DNA from: Homarus americanus
Taxonomy: Eukaryota; Arthropoda; Malacostraca; Decapoda; Nephropidae
Reading direction: 5' to 3'
NCBI RefSeq assembly: GCF_018991925.1
Contig: NW_024722158.1
Span: forward strand, 5,581,313 to 5,645,312
Length of the DNA stretch: 64,000 nucleotides
Shown here: one piece after another, positions 1 to 12,774 of the stretch
Numbering within the stretch: position 1 is the stretch's first letter
How the letters are laid out: the number at the start of each line of letters is the position of its first letter
Program-made: the position numbers and the translations under genes
Notes under the pieces: model-generated
Databases searched by the model: none
The model's input: the letters and a program-made list of their open reading frames with translations, nothing else
Told to the model about the DNA's origin: nothing

Positions 1-505
1 AGCCAATTTCTACCATTTATCACAAGCTCCATACATATGACAAAACTTTTCCTGGAGTTCTCGTCCCTCCCAAAAATGAACCCAATTCTATCATGGCATC
101 GGTTTGAGTAACGATAATAAAAGGTTATGTATAATTATCATGTTAAAGAAAACGGGAATATGAGACAGTGTTGAGCGGTAACTATATTAATTTACACTGT
201 CACTAGGGCAAAGATTAATTAAATTTTATCTTATTTCTTTTTATTATACATTTCGTTCGTTACTTTCTCTATAAATGTTCTTCTCTTCGTTAATCCTTTC
301 GCTAATTGCTTTCTCTACTCCTGTTATCCGTTCAGGTGTTGTTGTTTTCATCAGGTGTTCTCTCTATACACCTGTTGTCTGTGTGTTCGTTAAGGCTCTC
401 TCGTTATACAGCTCTCTCTCTCGTTGTTGACTTACACAGTGGACCGGACAGTGTATACATGGACTTTAATTTATATATATATATATATATGTTGGCATCA
501 TAACT
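1..505. other. AT-rich DNA, nothing recognised
   Basis: No coding or repeat structure beyond a short TA run at 473-490. Confidence 0.6.
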
Positions 506-681
506 CTCTCTCTCTCTCTCTCTCTCTGTTTATATTTCAAGATATTTTGGTCTTCACTTTATACCCAGATGATCCCCCCCCCGCCCACACCAGTCACTTT
601 CAGACGGTCACTCAACTAGTTAGAACCTTCACCAGTCAACCACACAGTCAATATGTGAGTGAGTGAGTAAGAAAGCAAGTA

Positions 682-727
<46 letters not shown>
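506..727. repeat. (TC)n and (AG)n tracts
   Basis: (TC)n at 506-528 and (AG)n at 688-727 flank unique DNA. Confidence 0.9.
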
Positions 728-731
<4 letters not shown>

Positions 732-839
732 TAAGTCAGTGAGTGAAGAGAGTTAGTGAGATAGTGAGTCAGGGGGGTTGAGTATGAGTCGTCAATATTA
801 TGTGTTATAAACTCACAGGTGTTCCTCGGGTCACTGACT

Positions 840-1291
840 GTGTGTCCACCTGTGTCTGTCTTTGTCTGTGTGTGTATCTGTGTATCTTTGTGTGTGTATC
901 TTTGTATGTGTGTATCTGTGTATGTGTGTCTTTGTCTGTACGTGTGTATGTGTGAGGGAGATGGATGAGGGTAGGAGGTGGATGAAGGGAGAGAAGGAGA
1001 TGGATGAAGGGAGAGAAGCGAGGGTACAGAAGAGATGGGTGAGGGGAGAGGTGTGAGAGCTTTCCCCTCACGACACAGGTGGAGGGTGAGGGAGTGTGTG
1101 ACAGCTCGAGGGTATCAGGTGAGACTCTCCTCCATTGTGTGTGTGAGAGATGAGGGGAGGGGAGGTGAGGTGAGGTGAGGTAAGGTGAGGGGAGGTGAGG
1201 TGAGATTTCCGGTCAGGTAGGGTGAGGGGAAAAGGGGCAGGTGATTGTTTATGTAGGAGATGATCTGAGGGTCGTCTGCTTCCCCTTACAT

Positions 1292-1339
<48 letters not shown>

Positions 1340-1700
1340 CACCATCAGTCCAGGTATAGACAGGTGTGTACATCCTCAGGTAAGTTATATGTTGTACCTG
1401 TTGTAGTGGGTTGTATGTCTCCCTGCAGGGTTGTAATTACTGGTGAGAATGTGTGTTTGTTTTTTGTTTATTGTGGTTGTGTTTTATGTGTTTGTGTAGA
1501 GGTGTATTGTGCAGACAGGGGAGGAGAGAGGGAGGTGGGGGAGGACAGAAGATGTGAGGTAAAAAGGTAGAAAGGAGAGAGAAGGAAATAGGAGAGAAAG
1601 AGGAGGAGGGAGAAGGTAGGAAGCACAGAGAAAAAACGGTAGAGAGAAAGAAGTAGGAGGGAGAGAAGACGTAGGAGGAAGGAAGACGAGGAAGGGGGGG
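840..1700. repeat. GT-rich, purine-rich and (GA)n low-complexity block
   Basis: GTGTATCTGTGTATCTTTGT repeats at 840-955, GAGGTGAGGTGAGG at 1155-1205, (GA)n at 1297-1336, then GGAGAGAGAAGG-type DNA to 1700. No gene. Confidence 0.85.
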
Positions 1701-1805
1701 TAGCATTGTATTGTTCCAACAGTGGGTCGTATATCACAGTTTTAATAATAATAAAAAAAAGATGAAAGGAAATCTCTACCACTCTGTTTCTTTACGTCGA
1801 GTAGT

Positions 1806-1866
1806 GTATGTATGCATGTATGTATGTATGTATGTATGTATGTATGTATGTATATGTATGTATGTG
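1806..1866 (+). repeat. (ATGT)n microsatellite
   Basis: About 15 GTAT tetranucleotides, nearly pure. Confidence 0.95.
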
Positions 1867-2300
1867 TGTGTCATGAGAGTCTTGGTCACATATTTTCACA
1901 CACTTTACAATCTAACACTTATAACACACTTAACAACTTTAACTTTGTCTTGATCACAACAAAGGTAAATTCTCAAGTGATAAATCTGATGTTAATTTAG
2001 TGTTTTATCTTATATCTTATAGTTAACAATCTTATATTTAACAATCAACAGTTTTATGAAACTTTTGACAATTACCACACACACTCTAAGGGCCTGTGGG
2101 AGATAGTTTACTGTGTTGTGTAAACTGTTGATGACGTCTTAACCTCTTATACCTGTTGGCTCTTTGATTACCTGTGTATACCTGGATTTACCTTTAGATG
2201 TGTTTACTTGCACCTGGTTTTACCTGTACCTACCCATGCCTGTCTGTGTGTGTATGTATGTGCAAGTGTGAATGTATGTACAGAGTGTGATGTATCCATA

Positions 2301-2302
<2 letters not shown>
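1867..2302. other. Unique AT-rich DNA
   Basis: Nothing recognised. Confidence 0.6.
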
Positions 2303-2372
<70 letters not shown>

Positions 2373-2487
2373 CGTCCATTAGAAAAGTGTGAGACTATAG
2401 ACCATCGCCAATAGCCTGAGTTAGACTGAGAAATGGTCACCCTGAAATCCTATGACGTGAAACTCTGATAAATTTAAAGACTTTTCA

Positions 2488-2558
<71 letters not shown>
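2303..2558 (+). repeat. Two (TG)n microsatellites
   Basis: (TG)n at 2303-2371 and 2491-2558 with unique DNA between. Confidence 0.95.
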
Positions 2559-2559
<1 letters not shown>

Positions 2560-2799
2560 TGAGAGGAAGAGGCAGTGTTGTGTGTGTCAGCAGGTAAGTT
2601 GATGCAAGACAGTAGTTGATGGCTGTCACTCACCTGTACTGACAGCTGACGGTCAATACTACAGTCACTTAGAGAGAGAGAGAGAGGTAGGTGTGTATGA
2701 CCTGCATATCTCCCTAACAGCAACAGGTGTTTGTCGTATTCACCCCCCTAGGTAATGATCACACCTGTCGCTACCATCAACACTACCATACCTGATTAC

Positions 2800-2983
2800 T
2801 CCACCATCACACACCTGCCTGTACCATCACACACCTGTTTACCATCACACACTTGTCTACCATCACACACCTGTCTACCATCACACACCTGTCTTCATCA
2901 CACACACAGACCTATTTAATTATCGACGCGCTATAGGGGCATTACAACCCGTCACACTACGTCACATTACATCACCACTCAGC

Positions 2984-3044
<61 letters not shown>
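2800..3044 (+). repeat. CATCACACACCTGT repeat and (AC)n
   Basis: An 18-bp unit (ACCATCACACACCTGTCT) is repeated about six times at 2800-2895; (AC)n follows at 2991-3044. Confidence 0.9.
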
Positions 3045-3046
<2 letters not shown>

Positions 3047-3224
3047 CCTGATTTAATGGTAATAAGCCTTTATATATCTATCTATCTTACGGTAACATAT
3101 ATGCCATCTCGAACCTTGACACAAACGTGACTGCAGGTGTGGCATCCCTGTCAGGTGTGCGAGATTAAGACAAACAGAAAATGTGTTGCAGGTTCCTCAC
3201 ACTGGTACAATATTGCCTGGTGTG

Positions 3225-3535
3225 TAGGGAAGGGAAGGAGGGAGGGAGAGAAGGAAAGAAATAGGGAGGGAGGGAGAGAAGGAAAGAAATAGGGAGGGAG
3301 GGGAGGGAGGAGAAAGGGAAATAAATAGGGAGGGAGGAGAGAAAGAAAGGAAATAGGGAAGGAGAGGGAGGGAGGGAGGAGAGAAGGAAAGAGAAATAGG
3401 GAGGGAGGGGAAGAAGCAAATAAATAAGGAGGGAGGAGAGAAAGGAAAGAAATAGGGAACGAGGGAGGGAGGGAGGGAGAGAAGGAAAGAAATAGGGAGG
3501 GAAGGAGGGAATGGGGAGAGATGAGAAAAGGGGGA
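3225..3535 (+). repeat. Purine minisatellite of about 28 bp
   Basis: Units of GGGAGGGAGGGAGAGAAGGA plus AAGAAATA, about 9 copies with length variants. Polypurine on one strand, so triplex-prone. Confidence 0.9.
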
Positions 3536-3834
3536 GGGAAGGAATATCTGCCTTGGGAGACTATCTGAGGAAGGAGGGAAGGAGTCTTGTGTTGGTTAGT
3601 GGTAGTCGTCGTCAACCTATGGCCCGGAGTTCAGGGGTTCGATGTTATGTCCGCGTGTGTGTGTGAAAGAGACAGAAAGACATTCATACAACACCTGACT
3701 ACACACCTGAGGGCCTACACACCTGCTCTACCACAGATATACTTTCCTCACATTATGGTGGTGGTGGTGACAATGGGCCGTCAAGGCAGGTAGTTAGGTC
3801 TCTCTCTCACCTCTCCATACATACCTGCCTCTAC

Positions 3835-3872
<38 letters not shown>

Positions 3873-3877
3873 CAGGA

Positions 3878-3992
3878 TTGGGGTCTAACAGAGCTTGAGT
3901 TTAGCCTGCTAGAACTGGGGCCTATTAGAACTTGGGGTCTATTTGGACTAGAACTTACAAAGACTGGGGCCAAACAGAACTGGGGGCTAACA
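3878..3992 (+). repeat. Degenerate repeat of about 25 bp
   Basis: GGGGTCTAACAGAGCTT, GGGGCCTATTAGAACTT, GGGGTCTATTTGGACTAG, GGGGCCAAACAGAACT, GGGGGCTAAC: about five diverged units. Preceded by (GA)n at 3836-3868. Confidence 0.75.
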
Positions 3993-4239
3993 ACATGGCC
4001 CCACACAGTACTAGGGGGTAGGGGGAGGGGAGGGGAAGGTAATGGAGGGGAGGGAAGGGGAGAAGAGGGATGAGGGGAGGGGGGAAGGCCGCAGCCGTCA
4101 CTGAAGGAAGAAAGTCAAGTCGTGACGGTGGTCTTCAGGGAAACGCTGCTGTATCTTAATGACCGTAACAGCCGCAGAAAGTTTGTCTCTTGCGGTCACA
4201 TTACCCAGATGGAAGGCTGCACCCACTCCATTAGCTGTC

Positions 4240-4455
4240 TCGTGCGGGTATGATGGGTGCTGCGGATATTGGGGGGACGTATCAGCTTTAGTGTGATTAC
4301 CTGGGGTGGATTTAGGAGCTGCGGATACTGAGGAATATATCCGCATTTTATCCTGCCTGGGGTGGTCATGTCGGGTATTTTAGGGGATATTGGAGGATGT
4401 ATCCGCTTCACTGGTTACCTGAGGTGGATATGAGTGCTGCGGGTATCCTTGTAGA
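4240..4455 (+). repeat. Degenerate tandem repeat of about 60 bp, 3-4 copies
   Basis: GCTGCGGATA occurs near 4259 and 4319 and GCTGCGGGTA near 4436; GTATCAGCTT, ATATCCGCAT and GTATCCGCTT, and ACCTGGGGTGGAT, GCCTGGGGTGGTC and ACCTGAGGTGGAT recur in the same order at 56-61 bp spacing. Confidence 0.75.
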
Positions 4456-4459
4456 TGAC

Positions 4460-4496
<37 letters not shown>

Positions 4497-4520
4497 AAAA
4501 CATTAAGATGATGACCATTA

Positions 4521-4557
<37 letters not shown>

Positions 4558-4844
4558 ACGGGAAACATGACGTCGCCTTTCGCCATGCAGTAGTGATAAG
4601 TAGGTGAGGTGATGTAATATTACCAGCATCAACTATGGTGGTGGTGGTTGTGGTAGTAGTAGTAGTGATGGTAGTAGTAGTAGTAGTAGTATTGGTAGTG
4701 ATGGTGGTTGTAGAGATGGTAGTAGTAGTAGTAGTGATAGTAGTAGTGATGGTGGTAGTGTTGGTGGTAGGAGTGATGGTGGTAGCTACAGTGTCAGCCA
4801 CCAGGTGCTATCAATAATTAGTCCAGTGTGTATTGGGGTCGAGG

Positions 4845-4935
<91 letters not shown>
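4460..4935 (+). repeat. (GA)n, (TG)n and (TAG/TGG)n microsatellites
   Basis: (GA)n at 4460-4494, (TG)n at 4521-4554, trinucleotide TAG/TGG at 4633-4795, (TG)n of about 85 bp at 4851-4935. Confidence 0.95.
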
Positions 4936-4936
<1 letters not shown>

Positions 4937-5017
4937 CGTACTTGCTGTTGCTAACGCCTTTATCCTTGCAATCGTTGTCCCCTTAGCTTGCAATACTGCC
5001 ACTGCGGAAGACTGATA

Positions 5018-5470
5018 GTTGTGGTAGTTGTGGTAGAACTGAGTCAGTCTGTTTTGTACTGACTCAGTCCACCAACAGTTAACTACGTGATCTCCTGTTA
5101 TCTCTTACCGTTAACAGTTATAAACAGTAATATGGCCAATGCTATTTTACATTTGTACTCCAAGATGCGGTGGTAAGATTGTGGTAGTGGGTGTAATTGT
5201 GGTTGAGAGTTGTGGTAGAGGTTATTAGTGTGTATTGGTGGTAAGATTGTGGTAATATGTGTTTTTGTGGATTGTGGTAGAGACTAATGTGGTAAGGGTC
5301 TTGTAAAAAGATTGTGGTTGGTTGATTGTGGTAGGGGACCAGCATAGAGGATTGTGGTAGACTGATCAGTAATGAGTATTGTTAAAGGATTGTGGTAGAA
5401 GGGCAAATAGTGAGTATCTTAGAAGATTGTGGTTAAGAGTATTGTGGTTGAGAGTTGTGGTTGAAGCGAG
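5018..5470 (+). repeat. Degenerate GATTGTGGTAG repeat
   Basis: (G)ATTGTGGTAG or GATTGTGGTT recurs more than ten times at irregular 15-40-bp spacing. Confidence 0.7.
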
Positions 5471-5589
5471 AGGCCACCGCCAATGGACTGATGCACTCGA
5501 GTAAGAAAAACCCACGTGTATTAGGGTTAAGACGTGCGGTGATTGGCTCTCCATCATTTAGTGGAAAGTTAAGGTTAAAGTGAGGTTAG

Positions 5590-5775
5590 GTTAGGTTAGG
5601 AAGAAAGGAGGAGGAGGAGGAAGAGGGAAAGAAGCAAGAAGGAATGGAGGAGGTAAGAAAAAAAGGGTAAGGAGGAGGAGGAGGAAGAATGGAAGGAAAA
5701 AGGAGGAGGAGGAAGAGAAGGAAGAAGCGAATGAAGGAAGGAAAGAGAGAGAGAAGAAAAAATAATAATAATAAA
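5590..5775 (+). repeat. Polypurine low-complexity DNA
   Basis: GAGGAGGAAGAAGGAAAG-type DNA preceded by three TTAGG units at 5585-5599. Confidence 0.85.
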
Positions 5776-5996
5776 AATAAAAACAAGCAATTTATATATA
5801 CCACAAATAACTCAAAAGTAAATAAAAAAAAATTAACAAAAAATACTAACAATATTATCAACACTTTCATCTTAACATTATGAGCTAATTAGTACAGGTT
5901 AGACGCCAGGTAATGTTTGCTAATGAGTTGTGTGTCTCTCGCTTCTTCAGGTGAGTAGCTGACGAGGTTACCTGTAGGAGTTGTGTGTGTGCAGTA

Positions 5997-6436
5997 CTCT
6001 CTCTCTCTCTCTCTCTCTCTCTCAAACAAGTAATGAGTTTACGTAGGAAGGTGAGAGTTCTCCTCTCCCTCCTCCTCCTCCTCTCTCTCCTCTCTCTCCC
6101 TCTCCCTCTCCCTCCCTCCTCCTCCTCTCTCTCCTCCTCCTCTCCTCTCCTCCTCCTCCTCCTCCTCCTCCTCCTCCTCCTCCCTCCTCCTCCTCCTCCT
6201 CCTCCTCCTCCTCCTCCTCCTCCTCCGGCCATGACCTCACGCCACAGCAAGACATTCAAACAACTTCCAAATCATTATCAGGTTTTCCTCTTCTCCTTCC
6301 TTATTATCTCATTCTCTACTTATTATGTGTACGACAGAGACAGACAGACAGGAAGTGAGGTAATATTGTACACTCACTCTTACGTCTCTTTTTTTTGTAG
6401 TTAAATAAGTGTACAAGTTAGGGTGTACATTGATCT

Positions 6437-6497
<61 letters not shown>
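5997..6497 (+). repeat. (TC)n, (TCC)n and (AC)n microsatellites
   Basis: (TC)n 5997-6022, CTC/TCC trinucleotide 6060-6226, (AC)n 6440-6497. The polypyrimidine stretch gives spurious Ser/Leu/Pro frames. Confidence 0.95.
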
Positions 6498-6498
<1 letters not shown>

Positions 6499-6574
6499 GA
6501 GAGAGGTAGATAAATGGAGTGAATAGAACGTGACAACAGTAAAGAAGTGATTATAAAAACAGGGGAGATAGACA

Positions 6575-6975
6575 ATGAGAGGTGGGTGGGGGGGTAGATG
6601 TGAGGGTGTATCTGTGGGTGAGTGTATGTGGGTGTAGGTGTGTGGGTGAGTGTATGTGGGGGTGTGGGTGTAGATGTATGGCTGGGTGTGTGTGGGTGTA
6701 AACAGTAACCCGGAAGTAATTTATATCAGTCACGAAGCGTCTCAAGGGTCAGAGGTCAAACTCCGCCTTCCCATTGACCTCTGTGACCTGTGCCTCTACT
6801 TGTAACCTCCCTCCACCCCTCCTTCCATCCTCCTTCATCCATCTATCCAACTAACTATCTATCTCTCTCCCCTCCCTCCCTCCTCTCTCCCCTCTCTTCC
6901 TTCCTCCTTCTCTCTTCCCCTCCCCCTCCCCCTCCCTCTCCCCCCCTCCCCCCTCCCTCCCCTCTCTCCCTCATC
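6575..6975. repeat. GTGGGTGTA repeat and pyrimidine-rich DNA
   Basis: Irregular GTGGGTGTAGGTGTGTGGGT at 6580-6700; CCCTCCCTCC-type DNA at 6810-6975. Confidence 0.85.
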
Positions 6976-7264
6976 ACCAGAATTACATTACCACATAAAG
7001 TCCATATCTTCACCGGGTTGAGCTGGGCTTTTCCCTCACTGACTCACTCTCTCACTGACTCCCTCACTTTCACTGACTTTCTCTCACTGTCACTAACTCT
7101 CTTTCTGCCTCACGCCCTCTTACTCTCACTGACAGAAAAGAAGAGAGAAGAAGAGCGAGCAGGTGTTAAGTCAATATTAACACTTGTATTGCATTGTGGT
7201 AGAGGTCAATGATATCTGCTGGTCGGGGGTGGGAAGGGTGAGGAAGGAAGATGACGGTGTGGTA

Positions 7265-7435
7265 GAGACAGTGAGGAGGGAGGGAGGGAAGATAAGGGTG
7301 TGGTGGAGGGAGGAAGAGGAGGATTGGAGGGAAGGAGGTGTGGTAGAGGGAGGAAGAGGAGGATTGGAGGGAAGATAAGGGTGTGGTGGAGGGAGGAAGA
7401 GAAGGATTGGAGGGAAGGAGGGTGTGGTGGAGGGA
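7265..7435 (+). repeat. Purine minisatellite of about 41 bp
   Basis: Units with GGTGTGGTGGAGGGAGGAAG and AGGATTGGAGGGAAG, about 4 copies. Confidence 0.85.
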
Positions 7436-7454
7436 TAGTCAACTTCCGGTGTAC

Positions 7455-8185
7455 TGAACTAAACAGCCACTCAGTCAACACGGGTTGGTTGGCATTATCT
7501 TAACTTTAAGTAGAATATATGTTACAGTTGAACCAGAAAAGCGACTCTATTAACCCAATACGAATGGCATTATCTTCCTCCCGGCTCCTAAACGTCAAGA
7601 AAGGCACATTTATACACTTAATTACGCAGGAAAATCGACTGTAAGCACGGCTGTTGGTTGGCTTTATCCTTAAGTAAAATATGCGGAAAGTTTAACCTAA
7701 CAATGGACTCTGTATACGTCTGTGGGTTGGCATTGTCTTGTGTCCAATATTTACCGGCAATTACGTCCTATTTTGTGCATTCTTTGACCTGACAAACGAC
7801 TCTCTTTACGCACGTCGGATAGCATTAGCTTCCACCCAACTGACATCATTAAAGTCTAATTTCCGCGACCGTGTATCTAAATGTTGTTTGACACTCTCTT
7901 GCCTTCCTTAACATTTAGAGTCATTATGGTTGATCTTTAACATGATGTTCTGGGAAAAACGATTGTATTTACAGGTGTGGATTAGCATAATCTTACCTGG
8001 AACACCCACTTGTGTTAAGGTTGATTTTCCACTTAATGTTGACATTAAAAGCGAATCTTATTTACATGTGATGGTTAGCACTGTCTTGCCTGTACCTATG
8101 CGTCCTTGCAGGTGATTATCGCATGATATTTAACCCGAGGAGCGACTGTCTGTACAGGTGTGGGTTAACCCTGTCTTGCTGGCCA
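7455..8185 (+). repeat. Ancient, highly diverged tandem repeat of about 92 bp
   Basis: A motif of about 40 bp, GCGACTnTnTTTACnnGTG followed by GGTTGGCATTGTCTTGCC in loose form, recurs at 7466, 7541, 7635, 7704, 7796, 7865, 7958, 8051 and 8142. Spacing is 91-94 bp, with three shorter steps of 69-75. Between motifs, TTTAACnTnA and AAAA tracts recur. Not microsatellite-like and not coding. Confidence 0.75.
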
Positions 8186-8221
8186 GGTGGTATAATGTTT
8201 AATAAGTGGCGGATGAATGAC

Positions 8222-8670
<449 letters not shown>

Positions 8671-9218
8671 AAATCACGTAATTATTATTGAAAGCTAACA
8701 AATATTAAATCAATAACATAATTTTATATATATTCCAAAGACATAAAAAATAAATCACTTAATATCAGGTAATTTATAAGAATAGTGACGAACGTGTACA
8801 GACAATCTTACGTTCAGACAGTCTTACGTTCACTCCTGTGTTAACGTCATGGTGAACGGGCCAAAATCGTTCTTTCATTGTTATGTGTTTTGGAGAATGT
8901 TAATGTCATCTTGGTGTGAGGCATTAGGGGTGGAAATAATTTACTGGAGTTTGGTGTGTGTGAGGAAAGGCGAGAGAGTGGATGGGGTGTGATAGGTGGA
9001 CATAAAGAGAGACAGACAGACACTCACACGAACAGACACACACACAGACAGAGATGTTTGTTCAGTAAAATCATTGTATAATTTTACACTGGTTCAACAT
9101 ACTGTACTCGTATATATAAACACTGCCTCAATAATGGGTTGACCTATATTGTTGAAACTGTGGTGGTGGTGTTTGTCGCCTCCCCTCTTCCTCTCCCTCC
9201 CCCACGGTATGTATTGGC
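8671..9218. other. AT-rich DNA
   Basis: Nothing recognised. Confidence 0.6.
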
Positions 9219-9222
9219 ACTG

Positions 9223-9268
<46 letters not shown>

Positions 9269-9341
9269 AGTGCCACCACAAATAGGGTATATTCTCCCAG
9301 ACAGCTTCCATCGGTGTCAGCGTTGGCAGCATGGCACCTCT

Positions 9342-9416
<75 letters not shown>

Positions 9417-9747
9417 AGCCACGCCGCCTACCTTAACCAAATGAAACTGTGGCTAATGGTGACTGTAGATGCTTAGTAATAATAATAATAAAGTCAGTAT
9501 TATTATTATTTAGTGGGTGGGGAGGTGTTGTGGGGGGCGAGGAGGGGTGGGAGGTGTTGTGGGGCAGGAGGTGGGGAGTGTTGTGGGGGGCGAGGAGGGT
9601 GAGGGGGGGCGAGGAGGTATTATAGGGGAACGCCTACGACTGGGGTGTCTTAAGGGAAACTAATATAATCCTCCTCCTGTACCAACACACACACACACAC
9701 ACTCACACTCACACACACACACACACACTCACACACACACACACACA

Positions 9748-9807
<60 letters not shown>

Positions 9808-9910
9808 AACACACACACACACTCACACACACACCCTCACACTCCCCCCTCACACACCCCACACACCACACACCCCACCCCCACCCCCCCACACACCCCC
9901 CCCACACACA

Positions 9911-9981
<71 letters not shown>

Positions 9982-9985
9982 ACTT
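9219..9985. repeat. (TG)n, (TC)n, G-rich and (AC)n blocks
   Basis: (TG)n 9221-9266, (TC)n 9339-9414, GGGGGGCGAGGAGG repeats 9520-9620, AC-rich DNA with CACTCACACAC variants 9684-9983. Confidence 0.95.
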
Positions 9986-10740
9986 CCCTCCCATCATATT
10001 TATCCAAAGTGTTTTCTTATCACGTGGGATCCAGTTTGTGACCCTAGGAGATAAGAATAGACTAATATAGACGTATCACAGACGATATAGCAGCTTAATT
10101 CACTAGTATACGATATATTTTGGATATATTTACACCCCACTTATAGCATTTAATAGATAAGGCACGGCTGACATTTTGCTGACACCACGGCTGACATTTC
10201 GCTAACACTCCTGACACTTGGTGATATGTCGCTCTTAGAGTGATCCTCTTGAGTATGTTTGGTTATGTTTAGTTGAGTTATATTCTATCTCTCTTCTTCG
10301 TTGTTCCTCTTCTCTTCTTCCTCCTTCTTCCCTCTTCTTTTTCCTTCCCTCTCTTTTGTTCTCTTCTCTTCTCTTCTCTTTTCTTCTTTTTCTACCGCCC
10401 TTTATCTCTTCTTTCTCTACTCATTTTCTTAGCTCTTATTAATTTATTCCATTATTTTCTCTCCCTCACTTCTCTTCTCCCTCCTCCTTCTCTTCTCTTC
10501 CTCTCTTCTATCAGTCTCTCCATCTCTTTCTTCTCTTATTTCTTCATCTCGGGTCCACCGTCGAGCAAGAGAAGCAAATGAAGAGATATAACCCAAAGAT
10601 CCAATAATGGTTTGAGTGAGTCCCCCCCCTCCTCCCTCAGTCGTCAATCTTCGTTTTCTTTCATGGATTCCTCCGCCTTTATCTCCATTATTGTCTCTCT
10701 CTCTCTCTCTCTGTTTATTTACCTTGGCTGTATTTATGTT
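9986..10740. other. Unique DNA, then pyrimidine-rich DNA
   Basis: 9986-10270 nothing recognised; 10275-10530 CTTCTCTTCTTCC-rich; no gene. Confidence 0.65.
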
Positions 10741-10817
10741 GTCTGCTGTAAGGGTTAGAAGTTGCTAGTGAGAGTGGGAAAGGAAATTGTTTTGAAAGAT
10801 AGGAATTGGTTTAGTTG

Positions 10818-10888
10818 AGTTTCCCCTCTCTCTCTCCTCTCTTCTTTGTGTATTCCTGTTCTTCTTATTCTTGCTCATATTCTTCCTT

Positions 10889-10920
<32 letters not shown>

Positions 10921-11400
10921 ATAAACAAAACGCAGCAAGAATGTAAGTAAATGGTCTGAGTGAGTCTCCCCCAGTCTCATATTCCCGTTTTCTCTTTTGG
11001 GTTTCCCCCCTGGACACCTGCTGATAGATGACGCGTCAGTCTTAATCCAGGTGTTGAGGTATTGTATCTCGTATCTGTTGAGTGCTGACAAATACTGATG
11101 CTGACTAGTGCTGATGTTGCTAGTTTATTGTGCATTCCATAGGCCCTTACCTACTGTATGTTATAAGTTGTAGAGTAAAGGGTGGTGGTGGTGGTGGTAG
11201 TAGTGGTTGTAGTGGTGGTGGTAGACAACAGTGGTATTTATTGTGGTTGTAGGAGTGGTGGTAGGTAGACAGGTTTGGTATTGGTAGTTTGGTAATGAGT
11301 GGTAGTGGTAGACAGGCGCTCCCACACACACACACAGGTAGACACAGTGGTAGACAGGTGATAGTAGACAGCCACACACACAGGTAGACATCAGCAAGTG
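10818..11400. repeat. (TTC)n and (GGT)n-rich DNA
   Basis: (TTC)n at 10884-10918; GTGGTGGTAG-type DNA at 11175-11360. Confidence 0.85.
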
Positions 11401-11479
11401 ATTCGCTTCCCTGGAGACCAAGTATGTGAGGGGAACAGAGGGAGAGTGAGGGAAAGTTGTCGGAGAGAGGAGAGGAAGA

Positions 11480-11481
<2 letters not shown>

Positions 11482-11540
<59 letters not shown>
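11482..11540 (+). repeat. (GA)n microsatellite
   Basis: About 29 pure GA units. Confidence 0.95.
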
Positions 11541-11541
<1 letters not shown>

Positions 11542-11654
11542 CTTACAGGATATAAGAATTTATCTGTCCTTATTACATGAAGTTTCGACACAAAACGATT
11601 CGATAAAATTGTTACTACGTTGAATTTTTCTCCTAACTGGTTACGTAAGAACAC

Positions 11655-11815
11655 ATCTGTCTCACACACACCTGTCTCTCACACCTGTCTCTCACCTGTC
11701 TCACTTGTCTCACCTCTCCCACCTGTCTCATCTCTCCTGTCTCACCTCTCTCCTGTCTCTCATCTCTCACACACCTGTCACACCTGTCTCTCACCTCTCA
11801 CACATCTGCCTCAGA
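11655..11815 (+). repeat. CACCTGTCTC repeat
   Basis: Irregular copies of CACACCTGTCTCTCACCTGT across 160 bp. Confidence 0.85.
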
Positions 11816-12540
11816 ATACACATATGGAAACAAAAATGGCGTCCAATTTACACAAAGACTTAACCATTATTCCAACATTCTTACTCAAATTTCACAGAAG
11901 AAACCAGGTGTTGTTTACGACAGGTGTGTATATCGGCTCCCTACACACACCTGTCAGCCTCCACACACCTGTTTTTATCTCCAATAACTGAGGCCACAAC
12001 AAGGCCCTCTCTCTCTCGTCCGGCTTGAAAATAATCACCCAAGTGTAAAAAAAAATAATAATAACAATTTTAATTCATTTTCGTTTCAGTGGATTTTATT
12101 TGGTCTCTCTCTCTCTCTCACACCACAAAAACTCGTCCTTGTCAACAACAGGTGGTATAAAGGTTCCCAGGTGGTGATAAATATTTATACAGTTATTGGT
12201 ACTGGGGTGTGTCCCTTGCTGTCTGGTCTGTCTGTGTCTGCCTGTCTGGTCTGTCTGGTATCTGTCTGTGTCTGTCTGTCTGGTCTGTCTGTGTGTGTAT
12301 GTCTGTCTCTCTGCCCCTCTGTATGTGTGTGTATAATAATTCAATACAATAATAAGAAGTTGTACCTCGTGAAGTTAGGTTTGGTAGTTAGGTGACTAGT
12401 GGCTGGCTGGCTGGCTGGCTATCTACTCGTACAAGGGTTGTGAGGATGTGGGTTCGTATCTTCCCTCATCCTGAGTCTTATATGTGTACGTGTAAACCCG
12501 GTGTTAAATTTACTGATAGTCTATAGATTTATCTCTACCT
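11816..12540. other. Intergenic DNA
   Basis: Contains GTCTGTCTGGTCT repeats at 12220-12300 and (GGCT)n at 12400-12420; nothing else firm. Confidence 0.65.
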
Positions 12541-12774
12541 ACAGGGCGTCGCAAAAGGCTTCGAACACGTACAGGGTGTCTCAGAAAGCTTACAATTATC
12601 CAGTGTACAGGGTGTCGCATAAGCTTCGAGCACTTACAGGGTGTTTCAGAAATCTTACAATTATCCACAGAGAGAGAGAAAGAGAGAGAAATATACAGGG
12701 TGTCACAAAAGCCTCGAACACATACAAGGGGGCCTCAGAAAAGAAATGGATAGAGACTTTTGACACACCCTGTT
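12541..12774 (+). repeat. Alternating A/B repeat with inverted end (possible mariner-like MITE)
   Basis: ACAGGGTGT starts six blocks. A-type (GTCGCAAAAG..TTCGAACAC) at 12541, 12607 and 12695; B-type (GTCTCAGAAAGCTTACAATT) at 12571, 12636 and, degraded, 12724. The block closes with GACTTTTGACACACCCTGTT, the inverse of the A-type start, so the whole has terminal inverted repeats of about 20 bp. Confidence 0.65.

Noticed and set aside
3600..3650. tRNA-like GGGGTTCGATG near 3634
   Set aside because: Isolated B-box-like sequence without a foldable tRNA.
12395..12470. Possible tRNA-derived SINE head (GGGTTCGTATC box near 12449)
   Set aside because: Only a B-box-like motif is convincing; no cloverleaf, A box or tail could be established.
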